64,000 nt of DNA from Citrus sinensis (lineage: Eukaryota; Streptophyta; Magnoliopsida; Sapindales; Rutaceae): NCBI RefSeq assembly GCF_022201045.2, contig NC_068560.1, positions 30,955,501 to 31,019,500 on the forward strand. The letters run 5' to 3'. Made by a program: the position numbers and the translations under genes. Numbering within the stretch: the stretch's first letter is position 1; each line of letters starts with the position of its first letter. Shown piece after piece: positions 1 through 11,910 of the stretch. Under the pieces are notes generated by a model. It saw nothing but the letters and a program-made list of their open reading frames with translations, made no database searches and was not told where the DNA came from.

Positions 1-1002
1 TATTCAGGATCAACACGGCTTGCTATTACACTATGTGAATTGTTGATGCATGCGTGAAACAGATAATATTGTGTTCTGTGACAAGTAATGACCCCTATTC
101 TGCATTATTTTACAGCCAAAAATGATATCATCAGGATTCCAATTTATAGCAACAATTAGATACACATGTAATTGATAAATACTTTGGTTTAAGCACGTTG
201 AAATACGTGATGAGAGAGAGCTTCATTATGCAAACGAAAGAATTTGGGTGCAATTGGACGCTCAAAACGACATGTTCTCTGATCTACAAATTAATAGACA
301 ACAAATCATCTAATATTCTACGCATACTTTTCATGACAAATCATCCTACAGAATTTTAGACCGATATGTCATTTAATTTATAGATGCAGAGACGATTAGC
401 CGTCTAGTATTTTAAGAAACAAAGGACAAGCGCATCCATGATTACTTAGCAAATTTAAATGGCGGAGTGTTCATTTATGCTTAACAGAATTATAAGCCAA
501 TGACAGAACAATCCCAAGTCACATAAAAAACTACTGTTTATAGCATCATGCATGTATGCATGCTTAATATATCTTAATAACCCATTAAAGCATTTTTGGT
601 TTATTGCGTGTAATAAATGGTACATGCCAAAATTAACAGTGAGCGCAACTGGTAAGATCTGGCAAAATCTGATGTACATTTGATTTGGCTGTAATTACAG
701 TTAATATTTGATGAATTAGGAAGGAAATAATTTTTCATTAAACCAGCTACATCCTAAAAGCAAATATCTTTTTTGGTACCATCTAGTAATTAATGTCCTC
801 AAAACAATGATAACTTTCCATCTTGTGAAGAAATAGTGAACAATAAAGCTCTCATAGTCACATATTTTTATTCTGATTCAAAATACCTCGCATTAGTTTG
901 CTGCAATCGCTGTCACATCCATTGCTTTGTAATCATTGTTTAATCGTTGAAAAGGAGAGTCTTAAGGCAGTAATAAGACCTCTTGGTATAAAGCAGCCTC
1001 CC
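1..1002. other. Upstream region of RGL-A; no gene seen
   Basis: This AT-rich stretch has no convincing coding sequence: the short reading frames lack splice partners or recognisable protein motifs. It probably holds the promoter and 5' untranslated region of RGL-A, but I see no clear TATA box at a sensible distance from the start codon at 1,003. The TATAAA-like string at about 986-991 is too close to the start to be the core promoter. Confidence 0.5.
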
Positions 1003-4000
1003 ATGATTTCTCTTCTTTATCTTTTAGTTTCTGCCCAGTGGCTGGTTTCATCTCTTGGGGTGCAGTTGATTAATCAGGATAAACATGTAAATATTTTGCT
1101 AGCAAACTTATAACTTTTTGTTTTTTCTATTTTTGTTTTCTGTTGCGTGATGCATGCTATCTAGCTTAATTTATGAAGGGAAAAGAACAAAGTTATAGTA
1201 ATGTTGGCGTTTCCAATCATGTAAATACTGCAGGTGGTAATGGACAATGGCATACTTCAGGTCACACTATCAAATCCTCAGGGCCATGTTACTGGAATTC
1301 AATATAATGGAATTGAAAACTTGCTTGAAGTTAATAATCGCGAATCTAATAGAGGGTATATATACACACACGTGCTTATGTATATTTATCAATTACGCAT
1401 GTAATTATCCATAGCATATATAACTTACCATAAGACTCTCATTGAGTTTCTGAATTGTAGTTACTGGGATCTGGTTTGGAGCGGTGATGGAATTAAAAGG
1501 AAAAAGGGTTTATTGGATAGGTATGTAAATGTGATAGCTCCTCATTTCAATTCATATATATCCTCAGCTTCATTAAGCGAATTTTATTTACCGTTTCAAA
1601 TTGTTTGGCAGAATTGAAGCAACTAATTTTACGGTGATAGAACAAAATGAAGAACAAGTAGAGCTGTCGTTCACACGGACATGGGATTCCTCTCTGGAAG
1701 GAAAGGTGGTTCCCCTGAAGATTGACAAAAGGTCCTATAATATTTGTCTGAGTTATGATAGAGTTTGATTGATTAATTAATTGATGATGAGGTGAACGTT
1801 AATTTAATTGTAGGTTTGTAATGCGAAGTGGTCCATCAGGCTTCTACACATATGCTATTTTTGAGCACTTACAAGGGTGGCCTGCTATCAGCATTGGTAA
1901 TATCAGGATGGCCTTCAAGCTCAACAAAGACAAGTAAGTGTTACTGTTACATATATCAGCAAGTTTACAATGGAGTGGAAGCACTTTCTGCAAAAGCACT
2001 GGAATTGTTTTGCTGCAATGCAGGCTTCATTATATGGCGATAGCAGACAACCGGAAAAGATTCATGCCATTACCTGATGACCGTCTGAGCAACAGGAGCC
2101 AAGTCCTGGCCTTCCCGGAAGCAGTCTTGCTTGTTAATCCAATCGAGCCCCAATTTAGAGGAGAGGTGCTTAATTAATTCTTCCATATAAGTGAAATCAC
2201 TTATTATCATTTAATTAACATGGAATCGTGTTAACGTGGGCTAAAATTTTATGTACAAGCTGCAGGTTGATGACAAGTATCAATACTCGAGTGAAAGCAA
2301 AGATATTAGAGTTCACGGATGGATTTGTAGAAACCCGGCAACAGGATTGTGGCAAATCACACCTAGTAATGAGTTCCGATCAGCTGGACCTGTAAAACAA
2401 TACATCACCTCCCATGTTGGCCCCACTTCCCTCAATGTAATTTTTTTTTTTTAACTTTCAATAATTCTAACCTTTCTATATTGTTATAAGCTCTCTGAAT
2501 AATTCACATGGTACATACAATCAGGTACTGCATAGCACCCACTATGCTGGAGCAGACTTAATATTAAACATCGAAGACGGGGAGCCATGGAAGAAAGTTT
2601 TTGGTCCAATTTTTGTTTATCTTAATTCTTTGTCCCACGGAGGCGATTTCCAGAAGCTGTGGGAGGATGCTAACAAACAGGTTTAACAGAAACGCTAGCT
2701 GTAACCTCTTTTTGAGTTACTTTTCCATCAAGAAATAATTACGTACAGTGCAAGGAATAACCAAAAATTTCTCTCCAGATGATGACCGAAGTTCAGGGTT
2801 GGCCCCCTAATTTTCTAGCTTCAAAAGACTTTCCAAAGTCTGATCAACGTGGTAACGTCAGTGGCAGAATAGTGGTTCATGATAGGTACAGTACCTTCAT
2901 GATAACAAAATAAATTTGGTTTGAAGTTAATATTTATAAGAATGCCTGTTGTCTAGGTACGTCAATGATAAGAGCATACCAGCGAAAGGTGCTTATGTTG
3001 GCTTGGCACCTCCAGGAGATGTTGGATCTTGGCAAATAGAATGCAAGGTAATATAATATCAATATTTTCTATCTTAATTTTTAATTTTTTTTATGTGCCA
3101 TCACTAATCCAATCCAAATTGATAATTTCCTTTTTACTTTTATTAGAGCTACCAATTCTGGACCTCAGCAAATGAAGATGGCTATTTCTCCTTTAATAAC
3201 ATACGACCGGGCAACTATAATCTCTATGCATTTGTTCCTGGTTTTATTGGAGATTATAAATACGACAACGTCATTGCTATTTCCCCAGGTCTTATTTAAT
3301 TTTCTCGCTTTAAAATTCTTATTAATCTCTTGGCATTGCCGTGTATTTTATTCTGCAACATATATAGGTTCTCAAGCTAATTTGGATGATCTTGTATATG
3401 AGCCACCGAGGGATGGACCGACAATTTGGGAAATAGGCATCCCCGACCGCTCAGCCGCAGAATTTTTTGTCCCGGATCCTAATCCAAAGTACATCAACAA
3501 GTTATATGTCAATCATCCTGACAGGTTAATTAGCTCTCATTAATCAGAATTTGATTAAGTGATCAAAACCATCCAGCTAAATTTATCCGTTTAATCATTT
3601 GAATTCATCTGCTGCGTTGCAGGTTTAGACAGTACGGATTGTGGGAGAGATATGCAGAGCTATATCCTGACGAAGATCTAGTATATTCAGTTGGAGTCAG
3701 TGACTACCGGAAAGATTGGTTTTTTGCACAGGTTACCAGGTTGATTTATCCCCCTCCAGTTATTGCGATTCAGCTCTTTTTTCCGGACATTCTTTCGTGT
3801 AAAAATTATTAAAAAAAGAAAAAAAAAAAGAGATTCATCTGCTAACTAGACACTTTTTTACTGCATTGCAGGAAGAAAGATAATAACACATATCGAGGAA
3901 CCACATGGCAAATTAAGTTCAAAATCGATAACTTAGACGAGAATGGAACATATAAACTGCGATTGGCGCTGGCGACTGCAAATGTTGCTCAATTGCGGGT

Positions 4001-4318
4001 AAGCACCTTCATTTACTCCGTTAATACTGTTACTTGGAGGAGAAAGAGACTAAATTAACATTTATCTTTCCCTGTTTGAAGGTTGGAGTGAATGAACCTT
4101 CAAAGAACCCTCCTCTGTTTTCTACTGGAATAATTGGAAAGGACAACACAATTGCTAGACATGGAATCCACGGGCTCTACTATCTGTACAATGTCAGTGT
4201 GCCTGGTAGCTTGCTTCTGAAAGGGAACAATACCATCTTTCTCACACAAACAGAAAGCATCAGCCCTTTCCAAGGAATCATGTATGACTATATTCGTTTG
4301 GAAGGTCCTCCAACTTAA
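1003..4318 (+). CDS. Rhamnogalacturonan lyase RGL-A (PL4 family), 650 aa, 15 exons
   Basis: Predicted enzyme that cleaves the rhamnogalacturonan I backbone of pectin by beta-elimination, acting in the cell wall. Exons: 1003-1086, 1234-1355, 1461-1520, 1612-1731, 1814-1933, 2024-2165, 2266-2436, 2525-2680, 2779-2885, 2957-3047, 3147-3288, 3368-3524, 3623-3739, 3872-3998, 4082-4318; every junction keeps frame with GT-AG sites. The N-terminus (MISLLYLLVSAQWLVSS) is a likely signal peptide. Next come the lyase domain (starts VVMDNGILQV; VDDKYQYS; SHVGP, whose His is a candidate catalytic residue by rough analogy with fungal PL4), the fn3-like domain (GAYVGLAPPGD, GYQFW-like, PGFIGDY) and the CBM-like C-terminal domain (IWEIGIPDRSAAEFF, ARHGIHGLYYLYN, MYDYIRLEGPP). 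The first Met gives the hydrophobic leader; no in-frame Met lies upstream. The last Thr codon and the stop come from the adjoining retrotransposon LTR, so the native C-terminus has been replaced. First of four tandem paralogues. Confidence 0.93.
4308..4312. repeat. Target-site duplication CTCCA, left copy
   Basis: CTCCA directly precedes the left LTR and recurs at 9605-9609 directly after the right LTR. Five base pairs is the usual duplication length for Ty1/copia integrases. It overlaps the Pro-Pro codons at the end of RGL-A. Confidence 0.9.
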
Positions 4319-4707
4319 ATTCTAGAGAATTGCTTTAGTGTTGGAAGCAGAGTGAACAAGACAATGTATTCTTTATATTTGATTACTTGAATTAATCGTA
4401 ATACAGAGCTATTGCAGTATATATATAGAGACAATGAGAATAATAACAGCTAGCAAAAATATATTACATAGGAAAATTGTAAAACTAATTTGTCAGAATG
4501 AAAATCATGAGCCAATCATTTCAGATATTTAGAAGGTTCAGCTGCTCTATGCTTATGTGCTGATATTCTTCACTACAGCTGTTCTGCCAGCTCAATAAAT
4601 CTGACTCATCTTCCATATCAGCTGACTGTAGATTACAGAAGCTTAGGTGGCATGCCAGCTTGGCTTCAAGGTCAATCTTTGACTCCTCACAGCTGCTGTT
4701 TTCAACA
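4313..4707 (-). repeat. 3' LTR of the copia element
   Basis: This 395-bp direct repeat matches 9210-9604 at about 97%. On the minus strand it starts TGTTGAAAACAGC and ends TTTAAGT, so the 3' end is not the canonical CA. A purine-rich tract (TTTGAGAGAGGG, minus strand, 4708-4719) abuts its 5' end, as expected for the polypurine tract that primes plus-strand synthesis. It overlaps the end of RGL-A (4313-4318), and because it lies antisense to RGL-A it must now supply that gene's 3' untranslated sequence and polyadenylation signals. Confidence 0.9.
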
Positions 4708-7700
4708 CCCTCTCTCAAACTCAAGGTCTTGTCAATGACTTTGAGTTTGCTTCGAAAACAGCTAAACTTGTAGTGTGGTAGTGGCTTGGTCAACACATCT
4801 GCAATTTGATCATTGCTGCCAACATAGTTTATTTCCAATTCACCCTTTGTAACTTTGTCTCTGAGGAAATGAAGGTCAATCTCAAAATGTTTTGTTCTAG
4901 AATGATACACTGGGTTTCCTGCTATGGCTGCTGCACTGGTGCTGTCACTTAGGATAATTGGTACATTTTCAACCTCCGTCTTCAGTTCACCAAGTAAAGA
5001 ATTTATCCATGTAATTTCAGTGTTGCATAGAGCCATTGCTCTATATTCTGATTCTGTCGTGGACCTTGCAACCATGCCTTGTTTTCTCGAGCTCCAAGCA
5101 ACTAGATTATCTCCCAAGTACACACAGTATCCACTTATGGATCTTCTGTCATTTGGATCAATTGCCCAGTCAGCATCTGTGTACGCAATGAGATCCAGAT
5201 GCTCAGATTTTTTGAACCTTAGACACAAATTCATAGTGTTTTTGAGATACCTCAACACTCTTTTGCATGCCACCCAATGTGGCTGTCTGGGATCAGGCAT
5301 GAACTGACTGAGCTTGTTAACTGAGAAAGCAAGCTCTGGCCTAGTCAATACTGCATATTGCAGGCTTCCTATGACACTCCTATAGAGTGTGGGATCATGG
5401 AATCTATTCCCAACATCCTTCTTCAATTTCTCAGAAATGCTAAAGGGTGTCTCTATTCCTTTACAGTATGTCGTCTCTGTTTTGGCCAGCAGGTCTTGAA
5501 CATATTTTTCTTGAGAAAGTAGAATAGAGTTTTGACTCCTGATAACTTGTATCCCAAGAAAGAAGTTTAAGTTTCCGAGACCCTTCAAAGCAAATGAAGT
5601 ATCCAGATATTTAATCATTTCCTCAATGTCTTGGTTGTCGCTTCCAGTAATTATGATGTCATCTACATATATCAGTATGATAACTATCTTTGATTCAACT
5701 CTTCTGAAAAATAAATATGTGTCACTCATGGAATTTCTGAATCCCCAAGAACTCAAAGCACCTTTTAATTTATCAAACCATGCTCTCGGAGCTTGCCTCA
5801 GTCCATACAGAGCCTTTTTCAGTTTGCAAATATAGCTTGGCCTGTTCTTGTCTTCAAAGCCTTCAGGCTGTGGCATGTATATTGTCTCTGTCAGCTCACC
5901 ATTCAAGAAGGCATTGTTTATGTCCACTTGCCTAAGCAACCAGTCATTGTTTACAGCCATGGTTAGGATGATTCTAATAGTTGCAGCCTTAACGACAGGG
6001 CTGAAAGTTTCATTGAAATCAAGTCCTGGGGTCTGCAAGAATCCCTTTGCAACCAATCTGGCCTTATACCTATTAATGCTGCCATCTGAGTTTTCCTTCA
6101 CTTTGTAAACCCACTTATTTCCAATCAGTTTGCAATTTTGGTTGTTTGGTATCAAGGTCCAGGGTTTACTCTTCATCAATGCATGATATTCATCCTCCAT
6201 TGCCTTTTTCCACTTGGGATCCTTCAAAGCATCTAAGGTGTTTTTGGGGAGTAAAGGTTGTGTTTTACTGGAAACCTGGTACAGCTTTGGTTTGAAGATG
6301 CCAGCCTTGGATCTTGTTACCATGGGGTGTGAAGACAACGTGTTTTGTGTGGGAAGGTTTTGATTGTTTGTTTCTGTGATTTAAGGTGGACTGTGAGTTG
6401 AAGGGCTACATGATATTGTGTCAGTATCATTTACTTGTTGCATTTCATTCTGAACTGGACTTGGGCTGCATTCTGTATTTCCAGTAGTGTCTAAAGAGTT
6501 GTCATGAGCTGTTGTCACTTGTGTGAGGCTATGGGGATCATTAACAGAAAAAGACACAACCTGAAATTTCTCAAGTAAGGCAACTTCATCACCCTCTTTT
6601 ACTGACTCTTGTTTTCTAAAGCTAGAATTTTTTTCGAAAGGAAAAGAATTTTCATTGAATTTGACACTAGCTGAGATATAGATTCTACCTGAATTACTCA
6701 TACAAACATAACATTTGTGAACATTGCTGATTCCCAATAGAATGCATTTGGATGTGTGGAAATCAAATTTGTGTTTGTTGTATGGTCTTAGAAATGGAAA
6801 ACACTCACATCCAAAAATTTTAATTTGTGTATAATCTGGTTTGAGAAATTATAGTAATTCAAATGGTGTCTTATTCTCAAGCACAGGTGAGGTAATTCTG
6901 TTAATGATGAAGGTAACATAGCTGAAAGCTTCTTGCCAAAATTTTAAGGGCATTTTAGCTTGAGCAAGTAGGGTAAGTCCAGTCTCCACAATGTGTCTGT
7001 GTTTTCTCTCAACCTTGCCATTTTGTTCATGTAAGTATGGACATGAATGTCTTAGACCTATTCCCTCTCTTTTCAAATATGGTTCAAAGGCTTTGAACTC
7101 TCCTCCCATGTCTGTTTGTAGTGCTTTGATTGTTAAATTCAACTGTTTTTCAATCTAATTTTTAAAGGTAATGAAGGTATCAAAAGCTTGAGATTTGGCT
7201 GCTAAAGGAAAGAGCCATGTGTATCTTGTTCTGTCATCAACATATGAGATGTAATATCTATGTCCATGAGTGGATAGAATTGGTGCTGGTCCCCAAAGGT
7301 CTGTGTGAATTAGTTCCAGGGCTGTCTTAGTTTTGGTTTCAGTGCTTTTGAAAGATTGTTTTGATTGCTTTCCATATTGACATGCTGAACAGAATGAAGG
7401 AACATCATCTTTATTAATTTTGAGCTGATTACAAGATAGCAGGGTATTTTTCAAGACTGATATACTAGGGTGTCCTAGTCTAGAATGCCATAGATTAATT
7501 TCTTCAGCAGCTTGCAGATTGTTGCTACTTGACTCATCAGCTACATTTCACTCAACACTGACTTCGACAGACTCATTACTCGAATTGAAGGACAACATGG
7601 ACACAGGACAACTAATATTGTTTATTGACTCTGACTTTGACAAAACAGAAAACAAAGCAGCATAAAGAATTTTGTTCCTGCTTAGGATAGCAGGTAAGTG

Positions 7701-9185
7701 CATCAGCTCATATAGCCCATCTCTAGTTACTCATTTCACCAGAATTTTCCCTTGTCTCTTGTCCTTAATAAAACAAATAAAATTTTGAAAATCAACATCA
7801 TTGTCATGCAGTAATTTAGAAATGCTAATAAGGTTTTTTAGTTATGTCAGGCACATATAATATATCAGTCAAGGTAATGTGCTTGTGTGGATCATAAATG
7901 GGCAAGGCAGGGTAACCAATATGACTGATCAAAAGCTTTTCACCATTACCAACAGCTAGTTTATTTTTACCTTGGTATTCAGAGTTGATGCTGATGTTTC
8001 AAGAGTGTTTGTCACATGATTGGTGGCACCACTGTCTAGGTACCAAGCTCCACTGTTTTGACCTTCAGCAGCAGCAACATAAGCACCTCTCTGCTCTCTT
8101 CTTCTGGTTGGTTGTGGTACAAAGTTTTTCTTGAATCTGTGCCAACACTCAACTGCTGTGTGCCCCATTTTCTAGCAAATTTGACATGGCCCTTTTGGAT
8201 CAGAGCCATTGTCATCTGCCACTTCTTTTCCTTTCCCTTTGTCTTGAAGGTTCTGATTGGTTTGATTGTTTGTGGGGTTGTTTCCAAGGCTTCTAAAGAC
8301 TATTCTAGGCAATTGGTGATGAGCAGCTCTCTCACTGTTGTTCCAGCTCCTTCTTCCATTCCTCATTTGAGCATAGTTTGCTTCAATATTCCCAGAGCTC
8401 AAGTTTTGCTCAGTTTTATTTTCTTGACTCAAAAGCATACCATACACTTCTGAGATTGAGGGATTATTCTGCATTGAGTTGATGTTAGTAACTACTGAGT
8501 CATATTATGGCCCCAACCCAGCAAGCACACACATGATGAAGTCATCATTATTCGTACTATTTCCTGCAGCTCTAAGTGAGTTCAATAAAGTTTTTATTTT
8601 GGAGTAGTATTCATGAATAGTTGATGAACCCTTTTTAGTAGTTTGAATTTGGGTTCTGAGATATAATACTCTTGCTCTTGTTCTAGCACCAAATTGGTTG
8701 GCTAGAGTTGTCCACACCTCACAGGAGGTGGAACAATCTACCACTGTGCCAAGGACTCCTTCACTTAGTGAAGAGAGTAGCCAACTCAGTAGAATATGGT
8801 CATGTTTCCTCCAAATCTGGTATTCAGGGTTAGGTGAGGTAATGGTAGTTCTATTTAGTCCAGGATTCATAAAAGCTTTAGGAGGGCAGACATGGCTGCC
8901 GTCAACAAACCCCTCAAGCTCATTTGCTCTAATGCTGGAAATCACTTGTGATTTCTAGAGCATAAAGTTGCTTTGAGTTAGTTTGATTGGATTAGTAAAA
9001 ACATAGGTGTTGCTAGTGATGTGATGGGTGGGTGATGCACTTATTTGTGTTGTGTTTCTGGTATTAAGACCTGGACTTGGTAGCTCAGTGTTTTGGTTTT
9101 GATTTTGATTCAATTCGTCTGGTTGATCACTTGAATCAACCTGCGTTGGATTAACATTTGTTTCATTGTCACTGCTGCTTGCCAT
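4521..9185 (-). pseudogene. Copia gag-pol reading frame, interrupted
   Basis: The frame starts at the ATG at 9185 (MASSSDNETN), 13 bases past the primer-binding site. Visible landmarks: gag (KLTQSNFML, then IRANELEGFVDG), zinc knuckle CQIC..GH....C near 8140-8180, protease DSGATNH near 8030, GAG-pre-integrase and integrase (HTDLWGP, QTDMGGEF, EQNGKVERKHR, giving the D,D,E residues) 7450-6850, reverse transcriptase with YVDD near 5655-5665, and RNase H ending near 4700. Stops interrupt it at about 8955, 8505, 8172 (inside the zinc knuckle), 7155, 6849 and 6381; two more lie between 7455 and 7750, and frameshifts lie near 7995 and 7838. The major open segments 9185, 8945, 8474, 8168, 7454, 7142, 6737 and 6338 all share one frame, so the two frameshifts compensate. 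The last open stretch (4521-6338) encodes an uninterrupted RT-RNase H. Confidence 0.9.
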
Positions 9186-9197
9186 AGCTAAAAGAAG

Positions 9198-9209
9198 GCT
9201 CTGATACCA
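9198..9209 (-). other. Primer-binding site (initiator tRNA-Met type)
   Basis: The minus strand reads TGGTATCAGAGC directly after the 5' LTR. This is the standard complement to the 3' end of plant initiator methionine tRNA used by copia elements. It fixes the LTR boundary and the element's orientation. Confidence 0.92.
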
Positions 9210-9604
9210 ACTTAAATTCTAGAGAATTGCTTTAGTGTTGGAAGTAGAGTGAGCAAGACAATGTATTCTTTATATTTGATTACTTGAATTAATCGTAATA
9301 CAGAGCTATTGCAGTATATATATAGAGACAATGAGAATAATGACAGCTAGCAACAATATATTACATAGGAAAATTGTAAAACTAATTTGTCAGAATGAAA
9401 ATCATGAGCCAATCATTTCAGACTTCTAGAAGGTTCAACTGCTCCATGCTTATGTGCTGATATTCTTCACTACAGCTGTTCTGCCAGCTCAATAAATCTG
9501 ACTCATCTTCCATATCAGATGGCTGCAGATTACAGAAGCTTAGGTGGCATGCCAGCTTGGCTTCAAGGTCAATCTTTGACTCCTCACAGCTGCTGTTTTC
9601 AACA
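9210..9604 (-). repeat. 5' LTR of the copia element
   Basis: This 395-bp LTR would carry the element's promoter and drive transcription toward lower coordinates, antisense to the RGL genes. It pairs with 4313-4707, with about 12 substitutions and no length change. It is followed by the CTCCA duplication. Confidence 0.9.
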
Positions 9605-9609
9605 CTCCA
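9605..9609. repeat. Target-site duplication CTCCA, right copy
   Basis: Second copy of the 5-bp duplication. Sequence to its right continues the original RGL-A reading frame: Pro-Pro is followed by Ser-Leu-Lys-Ser and a TGA at about 9619-9621. This is the displaced native end of the gene. Confidence 0.88.
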
Positions 9610-11758
9610 TCCTTGAAATCGTGACCATATTTTAAGAGAAATATGTCATCTCTTGAGAAATTTGTTAGTGGAAATAGATTCAATTAGTTACAATATTGTA
9701 TTAATCAATTAAATTTTTTTAAAAAACTTTTTTATTCTCCTGTTATTTTTTTCAGTTACAGTATTGCACTCAGCTCCCAACTCACTTCGAATTATAAAAC
9801 GTATTAAAATTTAAACTCTTAACCTCTTATTTTCACAATAAGAGGAGAGGCCAAATCAACTGCTTTATTGTTCTTTATGGATTATTTCTTAATATATATG
9901 TAACATGAAAGCCTTGTTTGGTATTGAGATGTTGTAAATTAAAAACTATAGTTGCTGTAAAAAATAGTTATAATTATAAAATAAAAGCTAATAGTATATA
10001 ATAAACATAGTCTTTAAATAATAATTTTGACAAAATTAGTAAAGATATAATAAATTTTTCATCATATAAGTATAAAATTAAATTAACTTAGTTTTTAAGC
10101 TATAACAGCTAGTGTTTACCAAATACTTAATTACAACTGTCCAACCTCAATTACAAACAAAATTATAATCTATTTCAAGCCTATTCTAGAAGTCTAGACC
10201 GAGGATTATTAGCATGGAATTTTTTAATATCTTGTCAATTTTTCATATAGCTCGGTTGAGGGCAACCGGACGCAGAACTGAAACAGGCTCTCACCAAATC
10301 TCTGACCCAATCCACCCAATAATATTCTCAGCCCAATTCGGGTATTACCGAATCCAAATAATTTCACCCGTTGAATCTGTCAAAGGATAATGCATTTTTT
10401 TCAACTTTAGGAGAAGAAAAGGAAATACGAATTCATGCACTTGTTGTGAAAGTAGTTATCAACCCACCACCATCACCAGTCACCACAATTCCACTAATGA
10501 CTATACCAAAGGACAACCTGTTGTTTCCAACAAATTATCATTTACAGGAAGAATGTTAAAAGCCCGCAAAAGTTGACAACTTATTAATTAATGCTCGAGC
10601 GGCAAGCCCAACTATAAAGTTGGAGAATTTTGTTGGTAACTACTAACTAGTCTATAAAGTCACAAACTTTGCACATGCTAAAGCTATTATATTCAAATAG
10701 TGGCACACTTTGGTTGGGCATCATCATTAGAGACATTGACACCCAAGAATATGGAATTTTTTTTCTTTTTTGGTTGGCCATTTTATAATTCTTCTTCTGT
10801 TTACAATTACTCTTGTAGTCCCCTGTTTTAGGATGATCGTACATGTTCAAGTTCGTGTGGAACAATCAAATTTAAGTTTTAAGATTGATAGCAACAATTG
10901 AAATTCAAAGATTAAGTTCAAAATTCAAGAAGATAAGATAAAGTGATATAGCTTCCCAAAAGGGGGAATCAGTTGGAAGGAGTAATTTCTCTTTAACAGA
11001 GAATTGGCATTTTTTTGCGGTGAGCACGGGAGATCAAGCTCATCCAAGAGGTTTGATTCGGAAAGCCAAAACACTTTTCTTTCTTCTCTTTTTTTTTTTT
11101 TTTCGTAGGTTTAATGAATTTAATACGTAAATAGAAATAAGACATTAGACAAAAATAATAAATAAATCAATACAAAGGCTGCAACTCAACCTCTCAGATC
11201 AAAGAAAACACACACCTGCACCGCTACCTACGCTGATAAAAAAACAAAAACAAACAAACATAAAAAACCTGCACGGCTCTCGAGTTCTTATTAGATCCTT
11301 TTCCTTTGGATTGTAAATAATTAGTTATTTTCATCACATTAATATGGGTTCAAACTCATAGGAACAATAACCTTGCTCACATGCTTACAAATAAATTTCT
11401 AAATTCCAAGGGTACCTAATCCACCTAAAGAGAGGTTTTATTTTTGTGCCACATAATGGGAGCTCCGTATATATGCTTATTAAAAAGTACCCCAAAGTCT
11501 CTTTAGAACTTTTCTGCCTGCAAAAAGTCATATGAAAAGAAAAAGAGCAGGTGATGACTTCTTCTCTCTCTCTCTCTCGTGGGTGTACCAAGCAACAGTG
11601 ACGACAAAGCTATAGATATCACGAGAATTTACAAAAGATCAAAAAAGGGTAATGCTTTGTCTCTAGTTCAAGAAAACACAAGCCAGTCACGTTCTTGTCT
11701 TAAGCTTTTACTTTTCATGTTCCTTCACATGTACATATTCTCTTTCTAGATAAGAGAG
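9610..11758. other. RGL-A/RGL-B intergenic DNA with one MITE-like element
   Basis: It begins with the displaced last codons and 3' untranslated sequence of RGL-A. A MITE-like repeat sits at about 9911-10130. The rest is AT-rich, with a T-run at 11088-11103 and a short CT repeat near 11562-11579. I see no further gene. Confidence 0.5.
9911..10130 (+). mobile_element. hAT-like MITE, copy 1 of a family with two copies here
   Basis: The ends carry imperfect inverted TTTGGTA / TACCAAA motifs, and the interior is AT-rich. The reverse complement of 52391-52592 aligns along nearly its whole length (shared stretches include ATAAAATAAAA, AATAGTA and TTTAAATAATAAT). No coding capacity. Assignment to hAT rests only on the terminal motif style. 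Confidence 0.55.
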
Positions 11759-11865
11759 GTAAGATATGAACATTCTTCTTTTTTTTCCCTCCAATTTAGT
11801 CTATTTAATTTCCTCAATTCCTGATTTACCGTCATATACTTATATTATTCGTTTCTGTTTTTCAG
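11759..11865 (+). other. Probable 5'-UTR intron of RGL-B
   Basis: A GTAAGA donor at 11759 and a pyrimidine-rich acceptor (CTGTTTTTCAG) ending at 11865 lie just upstream of the RGL-B start codon at 11911. Splicing would remove an upstream ATG at 11767. This is inferred from sites only; no transcript evidence is available. Confidence 0.4.
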
Positions 11866-11910
11866 ATACTAACATTGTTTCATCTGAGATCGTAATGCCA
11901 AATAAGTTCT

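Larger units (their letters stand above)
4313..9604 (-). mobile_element. Degenerate Ty1/copia LTR retrotransposon, about 5.3 kb
   Basis: A full-length element on the minus strand: 5' LTR 9210-9604, primer-binding site 9198-9209, gag-pol body 4708-9185, 3' LTR 4313-4707, flanked by the 5-bp duplication CTCCA. Domain order on the minus strand is gag, zinc knuckle, protease, integrase, reverse transcriptase, RNase H, which is the copia order with integrase before RT. The GYCVYLGDNLVAWSS region of RNase H resembles the Ale/Retrofit lineage, a judgement from memory. The two LTRs are both 395 bp and differ by my count at 12 sites (about 3%), so the insertion is fairly young on a plant time scale. 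The coding region carries several stop codons and two apparent frameshifts, so the element cannot make its own proteins. Confidence 0.93.

Noticed and set aside
986..991. TATAAA-like string before the RGL-A start codon
   Set aside because: It is only about 15 bases upstream of the ATG, too near to act as a core promoter.
4924..6108. Plus-strand open frames of 69-127 codons inside the copia element
   Set aside because: They are shadows of the long minus-strand RT-RNase H frame and show no protein motif of their own.
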